Below are positions 1 to 6,370 of a DNA stretch of 21,692 nt, one piece after another. The DNA is from an uncultured bacterium. GTDB lineage: Bacteria; Bacillota; Clostridia; Oscillospirales; Ruminococcaceae. The DNA is taken from NCBI GenBank assembly GCA_905215595.1, contig CAJMQZ010000025.1, positions 1 through 21,692 on the forward strand, written 5' to 3'. Both the position numbers and the translations under genes were made by a program. How positions within the stretch are numbered: position 1 is the first letter of the stretch; the number at the start of each line of letters is the position of its first letter. Below the pieces are notes generated by a model. It was not told the DNA's origin and did not search any database. It saw only the letters and a program-made list of their open reading frames with translations.

Positions 1-99
1 AGAAAAAGTATAAAGTGCATCGGACAGCCTGTGTGCAGAAAAAGAGAGTTTTCCTGCCCGGTTACAGGCGTTCGGTTACAAGGAATTGGAGGTCTGCCT

Positions 100-387
100 A
101 TGAAGGAAGTTCGCGTTTGCGAAGCAATGAAGTCCCCAGTGGGGACTTTAAGCGACGGAACGGTCTTGCATCAGCAAGATGGAGGGACCAAGTCCCGACA
201 AGTTCCGATTTGGGAAAAGAGCAATCTGACGCTGGAAGAAGCTGCGGCTTATTCCGGCATTGGCATCAACAAGCTGCGTGAAATCACGAATGAAGATAAA
301 TGCAAATTCGTCCTCTGGGTGGGAAACAAGCGTCTGATCAAACGACGCCTGTTCGATTGCTTTGTCGAGCAAGCATATTCTATTTGA
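100..387 (+). CDS. xis: Tn916-type excisionase (Xis)
   Basis: A 95-residue protein. The C-terminal part (from VPIWEKSNLTLEEAAAYSGI onward) has the layout of Tn916 Xis: a PIWE start, a winged-helix segment LTLEEAAAYSGIGINKLREI, and a basic tail GNKRLIKRRLF. Xis proteins of this family bind the element ends and steer the integrase toward excision. The start at 100 is chosen because GGAGG at 88-92 lies 7 nt upstream; an in-frame ATG at 31 has no such site. Compared with the usual length of about 67 residues it carries an N-terminal extension of about 30 residues, and the DNA for that extension contains a perfect hairpin (130-148). It sits just upstream of the integrase on the same strand, the usual xis-int order. 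Family call is firm; the start is fairly firm. Confidence 0.85.
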   Translation: MKEVRVCEAMKSPVGTLSDGTVLHQQDGGTKSRQVPIWEKSNLTLEEAAAYSGIGINKLREITNEDKCKFVLWVGNKRLIKRRLFDCFVEQAYSI

Positions 388-440
388 GAGGCTGCCAAAG
401 GCTGCAAATGTGAAACCGTCCTTTTCTCATTCGCTGCGGG

Positions 441-469
441 TGGAAATCGCATGGTTGATGTGTTATACT
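441..469 (+). promoter_or_regulatory. Predicted promoter of the integrase gene
   Basis: TGGAAA at 441-446 (4 of 6 matches to the -35 consensus), a 17-nt spacer, then TATACT at 464-469. A TG pair at 461-462 makes it an extended -10. It lies in the gap between xis and int, so int could be transcribed separately from xis. Confidence 0.55.
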
Positions 470-514
470 GACACTGACCTTATAGATGCGCTTTTCACAG
501 AAAGGAGTTTCTAA

Positions 515-1669
515 ATGTCTGAAAAGCGCAAAGATAGCAAGGGTCGTGTTTTGAAGGATGGCGAAAGCCAAAGAGCAAACGGCACCTACGACTATCGTTA
601 TACCGATATCCACAAGAAACGGCGTTGTATTTACGCTAAATCCCTGACAGAGCTGCGGAAAAAAGAGGAAGAACTGTGGCGCGATCTGGCAGACGGCATC
701 GACTACGCCGCCGGAGAGATGACGGTGGCTGATCTGGTTGACCGCTATATGAACCTGAAACGTGGGTTGAAGCCCAATTCACTTCGGTCGTACAACACAG
801 CGGTCAAGCGGATTCATGCTGACCCTTTCGGGCAAAAAGCCATCAAAACGGTAAAATTGTCCGATGCGAAAGGCTGGTTCGTGTTTCTGCATGACAGCGG
901 TTTCAAGCAAAACACCATAGGAATCCTGCAAAGCGTTGTCAGACCGGCGTTTGAGATGGCGGTGGAGGATGACATCATCCGCAAGAATCCATTCAAGTTC
1001 AAGCTGTCGGATGTTGTGCCGAAGGACGCTTATGTGCGCAATGCCCTGACCAGAGAACAGCAGGAGAAATATCTGCAATTCGTTCAAGACTATGGCGGCA
1101 ACTATTATGATGATATCGTCATTCTTTTGGGGACCGGCTTGCGTGTGAGCGAGTTGTACGGCCTGACAAGAGCGGATATCGACTTTGAACGACACTGCAT
1201 CCATGTGCGGCGGCAGCTTTGCCGGACGGCTGAGAAGCCCTACTTTGTCACACCGCCGAAAACCAAAAGCGGCATCCGCAATGTTCCCATGACGGATACC
1301 GTTTGTGCAGCGCTGTTGCGTGTAGTAAGAACCAGAGCGTCCACAAAGGTAGAAGCGCTGGTGGATGGCTGCAGCGGATTTCTCTTTCTGGACAAGTCCG
1401 GAATGCCGAAGGTGGCAATGCACTTGGAAAACTATATGCGTGGCGTGCAGGGAAAGTTTGAGAAGGCGTACGGCAAACCTGTTCCGCGCATTACACCTCA
1501 TGTGCTGCGACACACCTTCTGCACCAATGTTCAGCAGGCCGGGCTGGATGTAAAAAGCCTGCAATACCTGATGGGACACTCCAATGCCAGTGTGACGTTG
1601 GATGTCTACACGCACAGCAGCTTTGAATCGGTTGAAAGAGCCTTTGAACAGATCGCCGGCAACCTGTGA
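515..1669 (+). CDS. int: Tn916-type tyrosine integrase
   Basis: A 384-residue tyrosine recombinase that would catalyse integration and excision of the mobile element. The N-terminal part (about 1-65) looks like the arm-type DNA-binding domain of Tn916 integrases. Next comes a SAM-like core-binding domain (about 68-165), then the catalytic domain. Visible catalytic residues are R210 in GTGLRVSELYGL, a lysine in TPPKTKSGIR, H329 and R332 in HVLRH, H355 in LMGHSN, and the nucleophile Y365 in DVYTH. All the expected residues are present and the length is close to the Tn916 enzyme (about 400), so it is probably active. The start is supported by AAAGGAG at 501-507. The gene is followed directly by repeats that look like its own arm sites. 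Confidence 0.95.
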   Translation: MSEKRKDSKGRVLKDGESQRANGTYDYRYTDIHKKRRCIYAKSLTELRKKEEELWRDLADGIDYAAGEMTVADLVDRYMNLKRGLKPNSLRSYNTAVKRIHADPFGQKAIKTVKLSDAKGWFVFLHDSGFKQNTIGILQSVVRPAFEMAVEDDIIRKNPFKFKLSDVVPKDAYVRNALTREQQEKYLQFVQDYGGNYYDDIVILLGTGLRVSELYGLTRADIDFERHCIHVRRQLCRTAEKPYFVTPPKTKSGIRNVPMTDTVCAALLRVVRTRASTKVEALVDGCSGFLFLDKSGMPKVAMHLENYMRGVQGKFEKAYGKPVPRITPHVLRHTFCTNVQQAGLDVKSLQYLMGHSNASVTLDVYTHSSFESVERAFEQIAGNL

Positions 1670-1694
1670 TTTTTCAATGTGTGAAGCGGAATAG

Positions 1695-1756
1695 CTTACG
1701 CCAAAACTTACGCCAATCACCCGGTAAGTGGCGTAGATTTGCGTAGAAATGCGTGA
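1695..1756. repeat. Arm-type repeat cluster downstream of int
   Basis: CTTACGCCA occurs at 1695-1703 and again at 1707-1715 (12-bp period). The inverse TGGCGTA is at 1729-1735, followed by related TGCGTAG (1740-1746) and TGCGTGA (1750-1756) at about 10-bp steps. Short repeats in both orientations next to a tyrosine integrase are what arm-type integrase binding sites near an element end look like. The assignment is by position and pattern, and the exact attachment core was not identified. Confidence 0.6.
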
Positions 1757-1910
1757 ATCATGCAAAAACTGAGAATCTGGAAAAATCGGCTTGTAGCCTT
1801 GATAATTCTACAAAAGTCTACGTTTCCGGATATGCGTGACCCGGCTCCAAAAACGTGGTTTGGAAGGGCGGCATGTACTAAGCCATACCAAGCTTAATAA
1901 GATACGCTAG
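1757..1910. other. Intergenic stretch likely holding the right end of the mobile element
   Basis: No gene or tRNA is visible. The element boundary probably lies here, between the arm repeats and the terminator at 1911. The joining site cannot be fixed because the left end of the element is outside the window. Confidence 0.4.
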
Positions 1911-1950
1911 AGAGGCGGAATTTCTCTTCGGAGAGGTTCTGCCTCTTTTT
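1911..1950 (+). terminator. Rho-independent terminator
   Basis: AGAGGCGGAA (1911-1920) pairs with TTCTGCCTCT (1937-1946) with one G-T pair. An inner TCTC/GAGA stem is closed by a TTCG tetraloop, and a T run ends at 1950. It is oriented for plus-strand transcription and probably belongs to the chromosome rather than the element. Confidence 0.75.
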
Positions 1951-2007
1951 ATGTATACCACACGCCCTTACTGCCCACCCTAACCACAGGGGAAAGGGGG
2001 CACGGGG

Positions 2008-3603
2008 ATGTCCGGCAAACGGGTATTGGCGGTGTATGCCGCCTTGCTGCTGGGGTTTGCGGTGGTGCTGTGCCGGTTGTATCTGCTGGCGCTGCACCCC
2101 GCCTATGCTGCGCGGGCGGCGGCGCAGAGCACGGTCACTCTGCAGCTGCCCGCCCGGCGGGGCAACTTTTACGATGCACAGGGGCGGCTGCTCACTGGTC
2201 TCGAGGAGCGCTGGCAGGTGGTGTGCTTTCCCGGGCAGGGAAACTACGACCGCCTGTATGCCTGCACGGATGCCGCCGGGCAGGCGCTTTTGTACCGCAG
2301 CCGCAGTCGTGCTGCGCCGTTTTTGCTGGAGATGAACTGCGACCCCGCCCGTCTTGGCCTGACCGGTTACCCCGCCGCCCGGCGATATGCGGCGGCGCCG
2401 CTGTGTCAGCATCTGTTGGGCTATCTGGATAGCACAGGTCACGGCGCTGCCGGGCTGGAAAAGGCGCTGGACGCTGTACTTTCCGGCACAGGGGAGCACA
2501 GCAGCCTTGTCTGCGCCGTGACGGCGCAGGGTACGCTGCGCACCGGAGAAGCACCTAGGCTTTTGCAAACCGACAGCGGGGCGCTTGGCGTGCAGCTGGC
2601 CATCTCCCGCCCGGTGCAGCGGGCAGTGGAAGCAGTGGCGGCAAGCACCATGACAAGCGGCTGCATTCTGGTGCTGGATACCGCCACAGCGGCGGTGCGG
2701 GCAAGCGTCAGCGTGCCGTGCTACGACCCGGAGCGCCTTGCTGACAGTCTGCAGGCAGAGAACAGTCCCTTTCTGAACCGGGCACTGCAAAGCTACGCGG
2801 TGGGCTCGGTGTTCAAACCGGTGCTGGCGGCGGCTGCACTGGAAGCGGGCTTGCAGCCAGTTTTCGAGTGCACTGGCGCGGTGGTAGTGGATGGGCAGAT
2901 TTTCCGCTGCGCGGGCGGGGTGCCGCATGGACAGGTAGACCTTGCCGCTGCGCTGGAAAAAAGCTGTAACGGCTATTTTATCCGTCTGGGACAGCAGCTG
3001 GGCGCGGAAAGCCTGCTGGACGCCGCTAAAGCCTTTGGCTTTGGGCAGAGTCTGCCGCTGGCAGAGGGGCTTGCCGCCGAGGCCGGGCAGCTGCCCGCCC
3101 CGCAGGAGTTAGCGCAAAGCGGGCAGCTGGCTAATTTCAGCTTTGGGCAGGGCAGTCTGCTGGCAACACCTATGCAGGTGGCGGCACTGTTCAACACCCT
3201 TGCGGCGGACGGCGTATACCACGCTCCCTATGTGCTGCAAGCCACGCTGGACGAGACCACCGGACAGCCGGTGGAGCCCCTCAGCCACCCCCGGGGACGG
3301 CGGGTGATTCCGGCGCAGAGCGCAGCACTTTTGCGCGCTATGCTGGTACAGGTGGTGCAGCAGGGCACCGCGCAGGATGCCGCCGGGCTTTCCGGTGGGG
3401 CGGGCGGCAAGACCGGTACCGCCCAGACTGGGCAGTTCACTCCGGAGGGCACCGAGCGCTGCAACCTGTGGTTTGCGGGGTTCTGGCCGGCAGAAAAGCC
3501 CCGCTATACCATTGTGGTATTGCAGGACGGTGCGATCCACACCGCGTACTCCGGTGCAGCCATCTTTGCGCAGGTCTGCGCCGCGCTGGAAGCAACGGGA
3601 TAA
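2008..3603 (+). CDS. Class B penicillin-binding protein (transpeptidase)
   Basis: A 531-residue protein that should cross-link peptidoglycan outside the membrane. Residues about 5-28 form a single N-terminal membrane anchor followed by an extracellular domain. The penicilloyl-serine transpeptidase motifs are all present and in order: S267-V-F-K270, S319-C-N321, and K468-T-G470 in GGKTGTAQTG. There is no glycosyltransferase domain and no C-terminal PASTA repeat, so it is a monofunctional class B enzyme of the PbpA/PBP2/SpoVD kind; which of these cannot be told. The N-terminal non-catalytic part is fairly short. The start has a purine-rich AAAGGGGG site about 10 nt upstream. The next gene, secG, has its own promoter, so the two are probably not one operon. 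Confidence 0.9.
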   Translation: MSGKRVLAVYAALLLGFAVVLCRLYLLALHPAYAARAAAQSTVTLQLPARRGNFYDAQGRLLTGLEERWQVVCFPGQGNYDRLYACTDAAGQALLYRSRSRAAPFLLEMNCDPARLGLTGYPAARRYAAAPLCQHLLGYLDSTGHGAAGLEKALDAVLSGTGEHSSLVCAVTAQGTLRTGEAPRLLQTDSGALGVQLAISRPVQRAVEAVAASTMTSGCILVLDTATAAVRASVSVPCYDPERLADSLQAENSPFLNRALQSYAVGSVFKPVLAAAALEAGLQPVFECTGAVVVDGQIFRCAGGVPHGQVDLAAALEKSCNGYFIRLGQQLGAESLLDAAKAFGFGQSLPLAEGLAAEAGQLPAPQELAQSGQLANFSFGQGSLLATPMQVAALFNTLAADGVYHAPYVLQATLDETTGQPVEPLSHPRGRRVIPAQSAALLRAMLVQVVQQGTAQDAAGLSGGAGGKTGTAQTGQFTPEGTERCNLWFAGFWPAEKPRYTIVVLQDGAIHTAYSGAAIFAQVCAALEATG

Positions 3604-3618
3604 ATGCGCGGATTCTAC

Positions 3619-3647
3619 TTGCAATTTTGGCTTTGTTATGCTACTAT
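3619..3647 (+). promoter_or_regulatory. Predicted promoter of secG
   Basis: TTGCAA at 3619-3624, exactly 17 nt, then TACTAT at 3642-3647, in the short AT-rich gap between the penicillin-binding protein gene and secG. Both boxes match the consensus at 5 of 6 positions. Confidence 0.75.
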
Positions 3648-3704
3648 ATAGTTGTATTTTTGCGTAGTTTTCCGTATTTACAAATAAAAGGAGCGTTACG
3701 ATTC

Positions 3705-3956
3705 ATGTCTGTTATCGAAATTGTTGGCGGTGCCATTCTGCTGGTGGCTTCGCTGGTCATCGTTTTCCTCACCCTCATGCAGCACACCCACGGTCAGGGT
3801 CTGTCCGGTGCCATCAACGGCAGCGTGGGCGGTGCCAACAATGCGCGACTGACCCCGGCAGACCAGATGCTGGCTAAGGTCACCCGCATTGCAGGCGTGG
3901 TGTTCTTTGTGGTCGCTATTCTGGCCTGCCTGTTTGCAGGCCGTCTGGCAGGCTGA
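3705..3956 (+). CDS. secG: Preprotein translocase subunit SecG
   Basis: An 83-residue membrane protein with the SecG layout. Transmembrane helix 1 is at about 3-26, followed by a glycine- and asparagine-rich cytoplasmic loop (GQGLSGAINGSVGGANNARL) and helix 2 at about 64-80. SecG is the small stimulating subunit of the SecYEG channel. The start at 3705 follows AAAGGAG (3687-3693); the longer open frame upstream has no ribosome site and overlaps the previous gene. secG directly before rnr is a conserved Bacillota arrangement, which supports both calls. A dedicated promoter precedes it and a strong terminator follows it. Confidence 0.93.
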   Translation: MSVIEIVGGAILLVASLVIVFLTLMQHTHGQGLSGAINGSVGGANNARLTPADQMLAKVTRIAGVVFFVVAILACLFAGRLAG

Positions 3957-3966
3957 GAAGGCGTTG

Positions 3967-3995
3967 CAGCCCCGTGAACGGACGGGGCTGTTTTT
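3967..3995 (+). terminator. Rho-independent terminator after secG
   Basis: A 9-bp perfect stem, CAGCCCCGT (3967-3975) with ACGGGGCTG (3982-3990), a 6-nt loop, then TTTTT. It lies 11 nt after the secG stop. Confidence 0.9.
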
Positions 3996-4015
3996 CTGTG
4001 CAGAAAAAAGTGCGG

Positions 4016-4104
4016 GCAGCCGGTTCTGCGGGCTGCCACAAAGAGGGGACAGGGAAAGGTGCCCGTCCCAAGGCAGGGCTGTGCTCCGCAGGAGATGCAC
4101 GGCC
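4016..4104 (+). promoter_or_regulatory. Structured leader upstream of rnr (three hairpins)
   Basis: Three consecutive hairpins can be drawn. GGCAGCC (4016-4022) pairs with GGCTGCC (4031-4037). GGGAC (4046-4050) pairs with GTCCC (4065-4069), with extra inner pairs. GGCTGTGC (4077-4084) pairs with GCACGGCC (4097-4104), with an inner TCC/GGA stem. They fill the space between the secG terminator and the rnr ribosome site. I do not recognise a known riboswitch or ncRNA family, and the function is unknown. Confidence 0.45.
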
Positions 4105-4129
4105 ACGGAAGTGAAGGAGAAAATATTTT

Positions 4130-6253
4130 ATGGCAATGCGCGATAAAATTGAGCACGCGATCCAGAATCAGCCGTGCACCGTAAAGGACCTCAAGTCAAA
4201 GTTCGGCGGGGACCGTGGCTCGGACCGCAAGGTGATGGAGGCCGTGGACCAGCTGGTGCACGAGGCTGTGATCTGCCAGCGGCAGGGCGTTTTCTTTACG
4301 GTGCGTTCCGGCCGCGCCGACAAGGCCCTGCTGTGCAAGGTGGTCAAGCTGGGCAAGAACTTTGCTTTTGTCATGCTGGAGGACGGCACCAGCGATATCT
4401 TCATCCCGGGCCGCTTCACCCGCGGCGCCATGCCCGGTGACAAGGTGCTGGTGGAAAAGTTTGAGCATCCCCGTGTGGAGGGCAGCGACGAGGGCGAGAT
4501 CCTGGCCGTGCTGGAAGAAAAGAACGATCTGGTGGGCACCGTCCGCCGTGTGGAGGGCATGCTGAAGTTCGTGCCCGATGACTGCCCCGCCATCTCCATG
4601 CGGATGATGCGCGACTGCGAGGGCGGTGCCAAGGACGGCGACAAAGTGGCTGTGGAGATCCTGCAGCGCGGCAACCGGCAGGAAGATCACCGCGTGGGCG
4701 TGGCCATGCGCTTTGGCAGCTCCGACGAGGCCAAGCGCTGCGCCAAGGCTCTGCTCTATGCGCAGGACATCCGCAGCCGTTTCCCGGATAAGGTCCGCGA
4801 AGAGGCCAAGAAGCTGGAGAACGCCGAGGTGACCGAGGCCGACTGTGAGGGCCGCATGGATCTGCGCGCTCTGCCCATCTTCACCATCGACAGCGCTGAG
4901 ACCAAGGACATCGACGACGCCATCAGCCTGACCAAGACGCCGGAGGGCGGCTTTGAGCTGGGCGTGCACATCGCGGATGTGTCCAACTATGTCAAGCCCG
5001 GCAGCGAGCTGGACAACGAGGCGTTCAGCCGTGCCACCAGCGTGTACTATGCCGACCAGGTGGTGCCCATGCTGCCCAAGCAGCTGTCCAATGGCATCTG
5101 CAGCCTGAACGAGGGCGTGCTGCGCCTGGCGTTCTCCTGCCTGATGCGTCTGGACAAGGACGGCAACCTGACCGACTACCGCTTTGTCAAGTCGGTCATC
5201 CGCAGCCGCGTCAAGGGCGTGTACTCCGAGATCAACGCCCTGCTGGCCGGCAGTGCCGACGACGAGCTCAAGGGCAAGTACCACGAGGTTCTGGCTCAGC
5301 TGCCCGCCATGAAGGAGCTGTACGGCCACCGTGCCCGCCTGCGCAAGGAGCGCGGCTGCATGGATATCGAGAGCGGCGAGGTGAAGCTGATCCTCGACGA
5401 GGACGGCCACTGCATCGACGTGAAAAAGCGCACCTCCGGCGAGAGCGAAGCTATGATCGAAGAGTTCATGCTGCTGGCAAACCAGTGCGCTGCCCACTTT
5501 GCCCGCGTAAAGCAGATTCCCTTTGTGTACCGTGTGCACGAGGAGCCCAACGCCGAAAAGCTGGAGCGCTTGCACGGGTTGCTGCAGGCCTGCGGCGTCA
5601 ACGACCACTTTGCCAAGGATGTGCCCACCCCCAAGGAGCTGAGCGCCATTCTGGAGGGTGTGCGCGGCACTGCCTACGAGCAGATCATCAATGTTGGTAT
5701 GCTGCGCTGCATGTCTAAGGCTGTGTACGAGGAAAAACCCAAGGGACACTACGGTCTGGTGCTGCAGGACTATGCCCACTTCACCAGCCCCATCCGCCGC
5801 TACCCGGACTTGGCTATCCACCGTATCATGACCGCCCAGCTCAAGGGTATCGATAAGGACACCATGATTCTGCGTTACAGCGAGTTTGCCGAGGACGTCA
5901 GCAAGCAGGCCAGCGAGCGCGAAGTCATCGCCATGCAGATCGAGCGCAAGGCCGAGGACTGCTACAAGGCCGAGTATGCCCGCCGCCATCTGGGCGAGTG
6001 CTACGAGGGCCGCATTTCCGGCGTGACCCAGCGCGGCCTGTTCATCGAGTTGGAGAACGGCGTGGAGGGCTTTGTGCCCGCTTCCAGCCTGACCGCTACC
6101 GGCACCATGCTTACCGAGGGCGTGCGCCTTTCTGACCCCGTTTCCGGCAAGAACTGGAATTTGGGCGATACCATGGTGATCACCATCGTGCGCGCAGACG
6201 TCAATCTGGGCAAGATCGACTTTGAGGTCGCCCCGGAAAGCGCAAAGCAGTAA
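4130..6253 (+). CDS. rnr: Ribonuclease R
   Basis: A 707-residue 3'-to-5' exoribonuclease of the RNase II/R family that degrades structured RNA in the cytoplasm. Domains in order: an N-terminal winged helix (about 1-60), two cold-shock OB domains (about 62-110 and 133-180), the RNB catalytic domain (about 240-570), and an S1 domain (about 621-700, from GECYEGRISGVTQRGLF). The metal-binding aspartates are intact as D254, D260, D262 and D263 in TIDSAETKDIDDA, with the same 6-2-1 spacing as in the E. coli enzyme. The lysine-rich tail seen in some RNase R proteins is missing. GAAGGAG (4113-4119) supports the start at 4130; a second ATG at 4136 is less well spaced. In many Bacillota smpB and ssrA follow rnr, but here a terminator and a restriction locus follow. 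Confidence 0.95.
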   Translation: MAMRDKIEHAIQNQPCTVKDLKSKFGGDRGSDRKVMEAVDQLVHEAVICQRQGVFFTVRSGRADKALLCKVVKLGKNFAFVMLEDGTSDIFIPGRFTRGAMPGDKVLVEKFEHPRVEGSDEGEILAVLEEKNDLVGTVRRVEGMLKFVPDDCPAISMRMMRDCEGGAKDGDKVAVEILQRGNRQEDHRVGVAMRFGSSDEAKRCAKALLYAQDIRSRFPDKVREEAKKLENAEVTEADCEGRMDLRALPIFTIDSAETKDIDDAISLTKTPEGGFELGVHIADVSNYVKPGSELDNEAFSRATSVYYADQVVPMLPKQLSNGICSLNEGVLRLAFSCLMRLDKDGNLTDYRFVKSVIRSRVKGVYSEINALLAGSADDELKGKYHEVLAQLPAMKELYGHRARLRKERGCMDIESGEVKLILDEDGHCIDVKKRTSGESEAMIEEFMLLANQCAAHFARVKQIPFVYRVHEEPNAEKLERLHGLLQACGVNDHFAKDVPTPKELSAILEGVRGTAYEQIINVGMLRCMSKAVYEEKPKGHYGLVLQDYAHFTSPIRRYPDLAIHRIMTAQLKGIDKDTMILRYSEFAEDVSKQASEREVIAMQIERKAEDCYKAEYARRHLGECYEGRISGVTQRGLFIELENGVEGFVPASSLTATGTMLTEGVRLSDPVSGKNWNLGDTMVITIVRADVNLGKIDFEVAPESAKQ

Positions 6254-6275
6254 CCTTATCATAAAACAAAAACAG

Positions 6276-6326
6276 ACTGCCCCCAAAGCAGACCGCGCAG
6301 GAACGCGCTGCTTCGGGGGCAGTTTT
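6276..6326. terminator. Bidirectional terminator between rnr and hsdR
   Basis: A long hairpin: ACTGCCCCC (6276-6284) plus AAAGCAG pair with CTGCTTC plus GGGGGCAGT, with an inner CGCG/CGCG stem. TTTT follows on the plus strand, and AAAAACA precedes it and becomes a T run on the minus strand. It can therefore end both rnr and the convergent restriction operon. Confidence 0.85.
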
Positions 6327-6370
6327 ATGTTTTCGCCGCTATAATAAAGGTTGCGGCTGAGAAAATCTGA

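Noticed and set aside
779..1765. A 328-codon open frame opposite the integrase
   Set aside because: The plus-strand integrase has all catalytic residues; the opposite frame shows none.
4196..6286. A 696-codon open frame opposite rnr
   Set aside because: It mirrors a well-supported GC-rich gene, has a low-complexity Ala/His/Leu/Gln-rich translation and no family features.
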